Origin: an uncultured Eubacteriales bacterium
GTDB lineage: Bacteria; Bacillota; Clostridia; Christensenellales; Aristaeellaceae
Assembly (NCBI GenBank): GCA_900553295.1
Contig: USCR01000001.1
Span: 1 to 60,853 of the forward strand
Direction: 5' to 3'
Length of the DNA stretch: 60,853 nucleotides
Shown: positions 53,700 through 60,853 of the stretch, piece after piece
How positions within the stretch are numbered: the first letter of the stretch is position 1
Layout: each line of letters starts with the position of its first letter
Notes under the pieces: model-generated
Told to the model about the DNA's origin: nothing
The model's input: only the letters and a program-made list of their open reading frames with translations
Database searches by the model: none
Program-made: the position numbers and the translations under genes

Positions 53700-56485
53700 A
53701 GCGTCTTACCATCAACCGGGTGGCCCGTGCCAACCTGAAATTTCACCGAAAGGCCTATATCAGCCTGCTGACGGGCATTTTTCTGGCGGTCTATCTGGTC
53801 AGCGCCACCGGAATGTGTCTATGGGGCATGTTCCAGGCCCGGGAAGCGCAGATGGCCCGGCAAGTGGGCTGGCTGGACGCCATCCTGCCGGACAGTCCCC
53901 AGGTGTCCGACGATCAGCTGCGGGACAGCGGCCTGTTTGAGCTGATTGGCCACGTGTACGTCACCGCATCGGTGCAGGGCGGTGACGTGTTTGCAGGCTA
54001 CTATGACGACACCGCGGCGGACCTGCTGAACCGCAGCTGTGTGGCGGGCCGTCTGCCCCAGGCGGCAGGCGAAATCGCCGCCGAGCAAAGCGCCCTGGAC
54101 AAGCTGGGATGGACGGACGCCGCCCTGGGCGACACCATCACCTGGACCATGGAGCCTGTGGACGGTACGCCCGAGGAGCGCACCTTCACCCTGGTGGGTC
54201 TGCTGAACGAGCAAAGCATCTACCTGAACCGGGGCTTTCTTCAGCGGGTGGGTTCGGTCACGGTGACCATGCCGGCCGTGCTTACTTCCCCGGCGGAACC
54301 AGCCTATGCCCTGGGGCGGCTGACCGTCCACCGGGTCATGACCACTCCGCCCCTGGTGACCCTGACCCAAATCCAGAACTACGGCGGCGGGGTATTCTCC
54401 GCCTGCTGTTCCGTCAGCCGGGTCAGCGGCGAATGCAGCTATTTTGACAACCGGGAATATGAAAGCATCTATCAGCTCCAGCAGGCGCTCCTATGGGGAT
54501 CGCTGGGAGCCGCGCTGCTGCTGGCCACCTGCGTGGGCATCGCCTCCGCCATGGAAAACATGCTGGCCCAGAAAACCGAGGACATCGGCATATTGCGGGC
54601 CGTGGGCGCCACCCGCCGGCAAATACGGCGCCTCTTTGGCCGGGAAGCCTGGCTGCTGGCGTGGATGGCGCTGCCCGTGGGCGCCGGCATGGGATGCTTG
54701 ACCTGCTGGCTGCTGTCCCGGCTAATGCCGGAGCAGATGCTCTTCCGCCCCACCCCGTGGCTGCTGCTGCCGGTGCTGGCGGTTTCCTTTCTGTGCGTGC
54801 TGCTGTCTGCGGCGCTTCCCCTGCGCCGGGCTTCCCGGCAGCTGCCCATGGGCGTATTGCGGGACACGGTCACCCTGCGCCGGATCATGCACATCCGCAG
54901 CACCAAGTCTTTCCACCCTGCGCGGCTCATCGCAGGCCGTCAGCTGCGCCTGCATCCCCTGCGCCAGGCAGGGAGCACTTGCATGGTGACGCTGATGCTG
55001 CTGTGCGCCACGCTGCTGGGCGTAACGCTCTATTCCCTGTATCAGCATGCGCCCCAGCCCCAGGAAGCCTTCATGCTGCAGCAGTCCAACACCAGCACAA
55101 CGGTTGAAGCGGATGCCTTTTCCTATCTCCTGGACGGGCACCGCCTGACCGCCGGAGATCTGGCGCAAATTCGGGATCTGCCCCTGGTGAGCAAGCTGAA
55201 AACCGCCACGTCGGTCAGGGTAAACCTGCTGCTCCCCAAGGGCCTTCCCCATTATTTGCAAACGCCCAGCATTCCCATCCACAATGAAAACGGCGAAATC
55301 GGCGTATACAGCATCTATGTTACCCAGCAGGACACCCGCTACATCCTGCTGGACGAGGGGCTGACTGCCGATGCCTTGGAAAATGAAGGGTATTATGATT
55401 CGCAGATGCAGCAGCTTTCCCTGCAAATGCATACGCTCCAGCAGGCCAGCGGCATCAGCGATCCCATGACGCCTGTGGCCTTGCTGGTTCTCTCCCTGGA
55501 GGCAGGGGAGCTGGACAAAAATGTAACGGAGGGCAAGATAGACCTGGAGGCGTTGGATGCGGGCCGTGAGGTGCTGGTATACGCGCCTAACTTTTGTATC
55601 AAGCTTCACAGCGATGGGTATGGCGCCATGAGCACCCAGGAGTATTTTGATGATGAGCTGGACCCGGCACAGTGGGACCTTATCCTCCAAAATGATTACT
55701 TCTATGCGGGGCAGGCGCTTCCGCTTTTGCAGGTCAGCGGGCAATTACCGGATGATTTTCGCTACCTGTCCAGCGATGAAGCGCAGCTTGAGGCATTTTA
55801 TGCGGCCATGGACAAGGTATCCGTTACGCCCCGGGTGGGTGCGGTATTGAAAGGCGATTTTTCCTTTCCCGGTATCTATGGCGGCGGTATTTCCTTGATT
55901 ACCACCGAGAAGGGGTTGCAGTCCCTGGGGCTACAAACCAGCGGCGTGGACAGCGCGGCCATTTACCTCGGCGGTGATCCGGACCCTGGAACCGAGGCAA
56001 GCCTGGAAGCCAGCCTGGAGCGCATCGGCCTGCGCCGGGACATGCCCCTTTTCAACAACCTGAAAAGCGCCCGGGACACAAAGGCAAACTTGATTCGGAT
56101 GGGGCTGCTTTTCACGGGCATGCTGACGCTGTTCTTTGCGGTGGCCGCCGCCATGCAGGTCTCCGGGGCATCCAGGCGCATTCAGGCGGATCAGCGGATG
56201 ATCGGCACCCTGCGTGCCGCCGGGGCGGATGAACGTACGCTGATGGGCTGCTACCGCCTGCCGGTATTCCTTTCCGCCGGCTGCGGGGTGCTACTGGCTG
56301 CGGCCATTACGGCGGCGCTGTTGCTTGGAGGGGCCGTGCCGCTTCCCTTGGCGTATCTGGCGCTGGCGCTTCCCGCCATGCTGGTACTGGCAGCGCTGAA
56401 CGCCCTGTGCGCCCTGGCAGGCATCCGTGCAAGGCTGCGGCAAATCATGAACCGAAGCGTCGTGGACAACATACGGGAGTTGTAA
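53696..56485 (+). CDS. ABC exporter permease, FtsX/MacB type, duplicated
   Basis: 929 residues (GTG start in a GTGA overlap with the ATPase stop). It has two FtsX-type units. Helix 1 (residues about 20-42) is followed by an extracellular domain to about 255 and three helices to about 385. Helix 5 (about 425-445) is followed by a second extracellular domain to about 795 and three final helices. This eight-helix plan differs from BceB (ten helices, one large loop) and resembles LolCE/YxdM-like envelope permeases. Motifs ILRAVGATRRQIRRLFG and GTLRAAGADERTLMG are the cytoplasmic coupling loops. It likely moves or senses a membrane-active compound or lipid-linked substrate. Confidence 0.88.
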   Translation: MKRLTINRVARANLKFHRKAYISLLTGIFLAVYLVSATGMCLWGMFQAREAQMARQVGWLDAILPDSPQVSDDQLRDSGLFELIGHVYVTASVQGGDVFAGYYDDTAADLLNRSCVAGRLPQAAGEIAAEQSALDKLGWTDAALGDTITWTMEPVDGTPEERTFTLVGLLNEQSIYLNRGFLQRVGSVTVTMPAVLTSPAEPAYALGRLTVHRVMTTPPLVTLTQIQNYGGGVFSACCSVSRVSGECSYFDNREYESIYQLQQALLWGSLGAALLLATCVGIASAMENMLAQKTEDIGILRAVGATRRQIRRLFGREAWLLAWMALPVGAGMGCLTCWLLSRLMPEQMLFRPTPWLLLPVLAVSFLCVLLSAALPLRRASRQLPMGVLRDTVTLRRIMHIRSTKSFHPARLIAGRQLRLHPLRQAGSTCMVTLMLLCATLLGVTLYSLYQHAPQPQEAFMLQQSNTSTTVEADAFSYLLDGHRLTAGDLAQIRDLPLVSKLKTATSVRVNLLLPKGLPHYLQTPSIPIHNENGEIGVYSIYVTQQDTRYILLDEGLTADALENEGYYDSQMQQLSLQMHTLQQASGISDPMTPVALLVLSLEAGELDKNVTEGKIDLEALDAGREVLVYAPNFCIKLHSDGYGAMSTQEYFDDELDPAQWDLILQNDYFYAGQALPLLQVSGQLPDDFRYLSSDEAQLEAFYAAMDKVSVTPRVGAVLKGDFSFPGIYGGGISLITTEKGLQSLGLQTSGVDSAAIYLGGDPDPGTEASLEASLERIGLRRDMPLFNNLKSARDTKANLIRMGLLFTGMLTLFFAVAAAMQVSGASRRIQADQRMIGTLRAAGADERTLMGCYRLPVFLSAGCGVLLAAAITAALLLGGAVPLPLAYLALALPAMLVLAALNALCALAGIRARLRQIMNRSVVDNIREL

Positions 56486-56489
56486 TTTC

Positions 56490-57776
56490 ATGAATAGACG
56501 GTTTTTGTTTGCGGTGCTGCTGACCGCTGTGTTTCTTGTACCCTTTTTCCCCCTGACACCGGCCCGGGCGGACGCGGCCTTCGCCGTGGATGAGCGCCGG
56601 GTGCTTACGGGCATGGAACGCTCCTGGCTCCAGGGGTATACCCCCGAAATTTCACATGGCAGGCTGACCCTGGTGCTGCCCATCATCTCCCCGGTGGCAG
56701 AAGGCGCTATCCATGGGGAAGTTCTGCTGGATGACGAGCGTTTTTCCCCCTTCCCGCTTCAGGACATGACCGCCACTGCCCGGCGGCCAGCAAATGGCGT
56801 TTGGGCCCTGCGCTTTTCCCTGGACCTGCACGATGACCGGCGGAACGGCGACTATCCCGCCACCCTGCGCATCACCGGCACGGACGCTCAGGGAGACCCT
56901 TTGCAGACCGATATCCCCTATGTGTTCCGCATCCGTGACGACCAGCCCAACACGGAGGCCCTGCGCATGGAGCTCACGGAGGTACAGGCTTCCTTCCGTG
57001 TGGGGGAGGACGGTTGCGTCACCGCCACCCTGACCAATCCTTGCCTGAGCGTGACCTATGAGCAGGTTGCCCTGCGCATCACCGACGGGAGCGGTGACAT
57101 TCTTCCCCAGCATGGAGGCACGCTGTACTGGGAGGCCCTTGCTCCCGGGCAGAGTGTCCAGGTTTCCTTTCCCATGACCGTGTTGTTCACGGCCACACCC
57201 TCCCCCCATGTGCTGGACTTTTCGCTGGACTGGACGGCGTTGGGGCAGCATGTCTCCCAGTCGGAAAGCTACACCTTGCCTGTATCCCAGGACATCCGGC
57301 TGGAACCCGGCGGGCTGAAGATGCCCACCAGCGTTCTTGCCGGCGACAGCGTTACCCTGTCCCTTCCGCTCATGAACATGGGGACGGGCGACGTAACGCA
57401 GGTGTTGGCCACGCTGACGCTCCCGGGAATTACGGAAAGGCAAAGCGTGCTGGTGGGCAGCATTGCTCCCGGCGAAACAAAAACGGCGCAGCTGACCTTT
57501 TCCACCGGCAGGGAACTTACAGGCGATTTCTCCGGAACCCTGGCCGTGACCTGCACGGACAGCGGCGGCAACGCCGCGGAATTCACCCTCCCCGTGGCGC
57601 TGACGGTCGAGGTACCGCCGGTATACGCCGATACAGGCTCCACCGGCCCCGAAGAGGCGCCATCTGTCCTTCCCTATCTGCTGGGCGGCGGATGCGTCCT
57701 GCTGCTCCTGTTGCTGTTGGCCCAAGGAGCCCTGTATCGCAGAAAAATGCACCGCATGGAAGAGGACAGGCTATAA
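56490..57776 (+). CDS. Membrane-anchored beta-sandwich protein of the exporter operon
   Basis: 428 residues, four bases after the permease stop, so in the same operon. Signal peptide to about residue 28 (ARADA). The extracellular part consists of Ig-like or CARDB/NEW3-like beta domains (LVLPIISPVAEGAIHGEVLL, VGEDGCVTATLTNPC, LAGDSVTLSLPLMNMGTGDV with the typical GETKTAQLTFS). One transmembrane helix (about 398-418) and a basic tail follow. It may act as an extracellular adaptor for the exporter. The last ~65 codons are overlapped on the other strand by the CBM9-like frame. Confidence 0.8.
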   Translation: MNRRFLFAVLLTAVFLVPFFPLTPARADAAFAVDERRVLTGMERSWLQGYTPEISHGRLTLVLPIISPVAEGAIHGEVLLDDERFSPFPLQDMTATARRPANGVWALRFSLDLHDDRRNGDYPATLRITGTDAQGDPLQTDIPYVFRIRDDQPNTEALRMELTEVQASFRVGEDGCVTATLTNPCLSVTYEQVALRITDGSGDILPQHGGTLYWEALAPGQSVQVSFPMTVLFTATPSPHVLDFSLDWTALGQHVSQSESYTLPVSQDIRLEPGGLKMPTSVLAGDSVTLSLPLMNMGTGDVTQVLATLTLPGITERQSVLVGSIAPGETKTAQLTFSTGRELTGDFSGTLAVTCTDSGGNAAEFTLPVALTVEVPPVYADTGSTGPEEAPSVLPYLLGGGCVLLLLLLLAQGALYRRKMHRMEEDRL

Positions 57777-58482
57777 CGCTCCACATGCTTTTGCACTTGC
57801 ATGAAAAAGGCCGGAGGGCACGTTGCTCCTCCGGCTGCTTTATCTGCTCATATCCCGGGCAATCCGCCCGGTAGGTACGTCGTCCCGTTTCCTTGTCCCA
57901 GAAGGGGCGGAAATACTCCGGGCGGTGGAAGTCCGGCGCGGGGGCCTGAATGGGTGCCCAGCAGGCGTAGTGCTCCCGGTCAGGTATTTCGCTGCACTTG
58001 TAGAAGTTTCCCCGCATGGCCGCAAGGTCCGGCAGATCATCCGCCCCATAGAGCGTCTGCAAAAAGCGCAGGGGCACGCAGATCCGCACTCCCCAGCCCG
58101 TTTCATGCTCGAAGGCTTCCGCCTTGGGAAACGGTACGCCGGGAAAATCCGACGCGGTGAGAAACACGCGGTCCGCACGTCCCGTTCCCCGCTGCATGAG
58201 CATGGCGCCCGCACGGTTCACCTCAAAGTTTACATATTCCTCCGACCGCTGGGGATAGCAGGCCAGGAAGGCTTCCAGGCAGCTATCGGTATATACGGGC
58301 TCGTTATCATGCAGATAGCGGGGCTTGTCACGGTTATCCTCCTGGCACCACAAAAGCAGGTACAGGGATTCACCGTCCAGGCCGCACTGGGCCCAGGCCG
58401 CAGGGCGGTACGTTCCTCCCCAGGGATAGCAGGCAATAGGCAACACGGCAGTTTTTGCATTCGTTTCCAGGGTTGGTTGCAC
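57583..58482 (-). CDS. CBM9-like protein whose frame runs past its terminator
   Basis: The frame starts at GTG 58482 (GAGGAG nine bases upstream) and is open for 299 codons. Residues about 1-210 look like a carbohydrate-binding family 9-type domain (CLEAFLACYPQRSEEYVNFEVNRAGAML, ETGWGVRICVPLRFLQTLYG, MRGNFYKCSEIPDREHYACWAPIQAPAPDFHRPEYF). Such domains normally end soon after the HRPEYF segment. Here the frame continues through a terminator hairpin (57804-57835) and about 190 bases antisense to the previous gene. An adjacent frame stops near 57840, just before the hairpin, so a frameshift or stop loss in the last codons is likely. The true product is probably about 215 residues. Confidence 0.6.
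   Translation of the reverse strand: MQPTLETNAKTAVLPIACYPWGGTYRPAAWAQCGLDGESLYLLLWCQEDNRDKPRYLHDNEPVYTDSCLEAFLACYPQRSEEYVNFEVNRAGAMLMQRGTGRADRVFLTASDFPGVPFPKAEAFEHETGWGVRICVPLRFLQTLYGADDLPDLAAMRGNFYKCSEIPDREHYACWAPIQAPAPDFHRPEYFRPFWDKETGRRTYRADCPGYEQIKQPEEQRALRPFSCKCKSMWSVIACPLPCGAFFCDTGLLGPTATGAAGRIRRPADREGQMAPLRGRWSLYRRIPAVPRPSAPRGG
57804..57835 (-). terminator. Terminator for the CBM9-like gene, possibly bidirectional
   Basis: Stem GCCGGAGG (57810-57817) with 57828-57835, ten-base loop, TTTTT on the minus strand. It also lies 30 bases after the stop of the convergent gene ending at 57776. Confidence 0.7.
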
Positions 58483-58521
58483 AGGGGCACGCTCCTCTCG
58501 TTTGCTTTGAGCATTTTCATG

Positions 58522-58553
58522 AAAAAGCGGCCGCGGTCTGTCATCCGCGGCCG
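58522..58553 (-). terminator. Terminator of the VanY-like gene
   Basis: Perfect 9-bp GC stem CGGCCGCGG (58528-58536 with 58545-58553), eight-base loop, TTTTT on the minus strand. It lies 13 bases after the stop. Confidence 0.8.
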
Positions 58554-58565
58554 TGCGTATGCACC

Positions 58566-59705
58566 TTAATAGGTAAAGACGGTAATCACGCCGCCCATGT
58601 TGTCCAGGGAAGAATCATAATTGGCCGTTTTCCCGGTGAGCTCCAGGGTAATGGGATCGGCGTCACCCACGTTCTGCCGGTAGATCTCATACCGGAGCAC
58701 GCCATCTTCAAACACGGCAATGTGCGGATGCTCCATTAGGTATTCAATGTATTCCTCCAGGCACAGGTCCAGGGTATGCATGGCGGCGGCATTGCCCTTG
58801 CCCACATAGCGGTAAACATTCATTTCCGTGCTGATGCCGGTTTTATAGCTCTTGTCCGCTGTATACGGCAGCGGGAAGTCCGTGAGCGGGAAGCGGAAGA
58901 TCAGCCCGTAACGCCAGCTGTTCTCTGCCAGCCACACACCCTGGGCGCTGGTGGAAAATGCCTGATCGTTCACGCTGGCGTCCCCGCTCTTGTAAATACG
59001 CAGGCGCACGCTCAGCCCGGTCTGATATTCGCTGGTGCCGGGATAGTTCACGTCTTTCTTGGCCCGCTCGATAAGCGCATCCCCGGAATAGCGGCTGGCG
59101 TACTGATCCATGGCGTTCTGGAACAGCGCGGTCTGATCCTCCATGGAGCGGTAGCCTTCCAGGATAGTATAGTCCGTCAAGCCCACGGCCTTGGCATCCG
59201 TAAGGGCCTCGTTCAGCGCATCAATGGCCACGGGGAACAGCCGGGTAGCACTGCCCGGAAGCCCATAAACCAGGTTATTCCAGCCCACGTAGCTGGCAAT
59301 GCTCACCAGCTCCGCCTCGGAAAAATCCTCCGGACGGGAATGCCATTGGTTAACCAGCAGCATGCCGCCATTCATGACATCAGCGCGGCTGACCGTGGCC
59401 GTATAGGCATTCTCCAGGGGATAGCTGGTCAGGTCCACCACGTCCCAGCCCTCCTGCTTTTGCTCGGGCCAGGCCAGGTTGGCACCGCTCTGGCTGGCAG
59501 CCTCAAACTCGGCCAGGGCTACGGCATATTCCTCGGCCTTTTGGTTATTGATCTCCTCGGCCTCCTCCTGGCGAGCCTTTAGCAGATTCGCCCGGTAGCC
59601 AATAATCGCATTGCCCAGCAGCAGGGCCGCCACCGCCACCACCGCCAGCACGATTGTCACGCGAAGCATGACCTTGATTGGGTCGCGTTTTTTTTCTTTG
59701 CTCAT
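58566..59705 (-). CDS. VanY/DdcY-like M15B protein lacking all zinc ligands
   Basis: 379 residues: a short basic N-terminus, one membrane helix (about 16-37), a coiled coil (about 40-70), then an extracellular domain with clear M15B D-Ala-D-Ala carboxypeptidase landmarks (GGMLLVNQWHSRP, ILEGYRSMEDQTALFQ, NYPGTSEYQTGLSVRL, GVWLAENSWRYGLIFRFP, TEMNVYRYVGKGNAAAMH). The zinc ligands are replaced: SEHQ-His by Tyr227, the Asp of GLAVDI by Arg234, and the His of EPWHxRYVG by Val297. Glu294 is kept. It is therefore probably not a zinc peptidase but a binding or regulatory relative. It lies next to an envelope-stress operon. Confidence 0.82.
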   Translation of the reverse strand: MSKEKKRDPIKVMLRVTIVLAVVAVAALLLGNAIIGYRANLLKARQEEAEEINNQKAEEYAVALAEFEAASQSGANLAWPEQKQEGWDVVDLTSYPLENAYTATVSRADVMNGGMLLVNQWHSRPEDFSEAELVSIASYVGWNNLVYGLPGSATRLFPVAIDALNEALTDAKAVGLTDYTILEGYRSMEDQTALFQNAMDQYASRYSGDALIERAKKDVNYPGTSEYQTGLSVRLRIYKSGDASVNDQAFSTSAQGVWLAENSWRYGLIFRFPLTDFPLPYTADKSYKTGISTEMNVYRYVGKGNAAAMHTLDLCLEEYIEYLMEHPHIAVFEDGVLRYEIYRQNVGDADPITLELTGKTANYDSSLDNMGGVITVFTY

Positions 59706-59926
59706 GCGCTCACACCTTTACCCTTCCGTTTTCGCGGCTTGTCCGTCGTAGAAAAAACGGCGGAAAACGGTTTTTTCCTGCCGGGGAACCGCAAAAAGGC
59801 GAATCTAGTTCCCTGCCATTTCTTCTATTCTCCATCCCTTTTCCTATTCCTGCTTTTGGTAAGCGGATGGTTTTGTATCTTTCCGGGCAAACTGGGACAG
59901 AAAGCAAGGAAAGGAGCCAAGCACCC
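59706..59926. other. Divergent intergenic region between the VanY-like and FMN-binding genes
   Basis: 221 bases that must contain both promoters. I see no consensus hexamer pair on either strand. An AAAAAAC/GTTTTTT inverted repeat flanks GC-rich sequence near 59752-59787, of unknown meaning. Confidence 0.35.
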
Positions 59927-60853
59927 ATGAAACGCACACTGCGACTCACCCTCACCTGCGCCCTGGCGGCTGTCATGTGCGCCTGTACCGCCACGGCGGA
60001 AAACCTCACGGGCGAAGCCGAGGGCTACGGCGGTCCACTGAAGGTGGCCGTAACCGTAGAGGAAGGCAAAATTACCCAGGTCCGTGTCACGGAACACAAG
60101 GAGACCGAGGGCGTAGGCACCAAGGCCATTGATACCCTACCCGACGCCATCGTGCAGGCCAACAGCACCCAGGTGGACGTGGTGGCAGGCGCCACCTATA
60201 CCAGCAAAGCCATTCTGGCGGCCGTGGACAACGCCCTGGGCGTATCGCCCTCCGCCTCCCCCGCCGGAAGCCAAGCTCCGGCTCAGACCTCCGCAACCAA
60301 TCTGCGCACCGGCGTGGGCATGAGCGCCATGGGCCGTGTAGGCCCCGGAACGGACGACGCCGGCAACCCAGTGTACTCCTTCAACGTGGTATTCTGCAGC
60401 GCCGCCTTTGAGGAGGACGGCCGCATCGCCCAGGTGATGTTCGATCAGCTGGAGGTGGCCACGCCCAACTATGACGGCAGCTCCATGCCCCACTTCAGCG
60501 GCTTCCCCGGTCAGGGCGGCTATGCCCTGTGGGACGATGCCCAGGGCAAGACCAACGGCACCACCGAGGACACCGAAGAAAACTTCCTGGCGGAAGTCTC
60601 CGCCTGGACCACCAAGCGTGAGCGCGGCGACGACTACAAGCTGAACTCCGGCACCTGGAGCCAGGAAATGGACACCTTCCAGCAGCTCTTTGTGGGCAAA
60701 ACCGTGGATGAAGTGGACGCCTGGTTTGAAAAATACTGTTCCGACGTCAACGGCCGCCCCCTCACTGCCGAAAGTGCCCAAGAGGGTGACCAGGAAAAGT
60801 ATGCGCGACCTGGCGCGCCGCCCGATGGAGAACGGCTCGGTAATCCGCATTCT
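59927..60853 (+). CDS. Exported FMN-binding-domain protein, C-terminus outside the window
   Basis: An open frame from ATG 59927 (AAAGGAG upstream) to the window end, at least 309 codons. Signal peptide near 1-24 (TATAENL). Residues about 27-100 form an FMN-binding (RnfG/NqrC-type) domain, ending in VVAGATYTSKAILAAVDNAL, where the Thr-x-Thr-Ser segment resembles the flavinylation site. A Pro/Ala/Ser linker and a second domain follow, repeated in Firmicutes proteins of this type (YSFNVVFCSAAFEEDGRIAQVMFDQLEVATPNYD). The last ~18 codons (after QEGDQEKYA) turn Pro/Gly/Arg-rich and no longer resemble the family, which may mean a frameshift or an assembly junction at the window edge. Confidence 0.8.
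   Translation, partial: MKRTLRLTLTCALAAVMCACTATAENLTGEAEGYGGPLKVAVTVEEGKITQVRVTEHKETEGVGTKAIDTLPDAIVQANSTQVDVVAGATYTSKAILAAVDNALGVSPSASPAGSQAPAQTSATNLRTGVGMSAMGRVGPGTDDAGNPVYSFNVVFCSAAFEEDGRIAQVMFDQLEVATPNYDGSSMPHFSGFPGQGGYALWDDAQGKTNGTTEDTEENFLAEVSAWTTKRERGDDYKLNSGTWSQEMDTFQQLFVGKTVDEVDAWFEKYCSDVNGRPLTAESAQEGDQEKYARPGAPPDGERLGNPHS

Overview
The window looks like chromosomal DNA of an anaerobic, gut-type Clostridia bacterium. Pointers are an anaerobic sulfatase-maturating radical SAM enzyme, many family-1 sugar ABC importers that carry no ATPase of their own, YIP1/DUF5696 proteins typical of Firmicutes, Gram-positive Shine-Dalgarno sites and sigma-A promoters, and a decayed IS481-type element. 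No rRNA, tRNA, CRISPR array or prophage was seen. Both ends cut through genes.

Layout. (1) 1-1000: low-GC small secreted and membrane proteins. (2) 1111-2166: a decayed IS481-like element with imperfect 26-bp terminal inverted repeats. (3) 2195-5627: a sulfatase operon with a consensus promoter, a possible 18-codon cysteine peptide, anSME, an AraC-type HTH protein that may be a remnant, a Cys-type sulfatase and a terminator. (4) 5896-22328, minus strand: a long import and hydrolase operon with two permease pairs, two solute-binding proteins (one with extra N-terminal beta modules), a membrane-anchored NHL/TPR protein, a YIP1 protein, a DUF5696-like lipoprotein, a GH20-like hexosaminidase and two paralogous TIM-barrel proteins. 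(5) 22714-28462, plus strand, divergent from (4): a degenerate ROK regulator, a GH3 NagZ-like enzyme, a GNAT, a GH172 (DUF2961) enzyme and an ADP-ribosylglycohydrolase. (6) 28746-30960: two exported proteins of unknown role. (7) 31041-39221: a GH35 beta-galactosidase and ABC importer operon with a NarL-type response regulator at its end, and a divergent sensor kinase at the other edge. (8) 39786-51292: a nucleoside hydrolase, and a LacI-controlled operon (GH78 rhamnosidase, LplB/LplC permeases, binding protein, GH2 beta-galactosidase). (9) 51392-57776: an OmpR-type two-component system with a MacB/FtsX-type ABC exporter and a membrane-anchored beta-sandwich protein. (10) 57583-60853: a CBM9-like protein, a VanY-like protein that has lost all three zinc ligands, and an FMN-binding-domain protein cut by the window end.

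Together the window is a run of glycan-use loci, each with its own regulator, importer and glycosidases, followed by a cell-envelope stress module. All four importers lack a nucleotide-binding subunit, so they probably share an MsmX/MsmK-type ATPase encoded elsewhere. The least explained part is the 5.9-28.5 kb divergent locus, where DUF5696, YIP1 and NHL/TPR proteins are built into a sugar importer operon beside GH20, GH3, GH172, GNAT and ADP-ribosylglycohydrolase genes.
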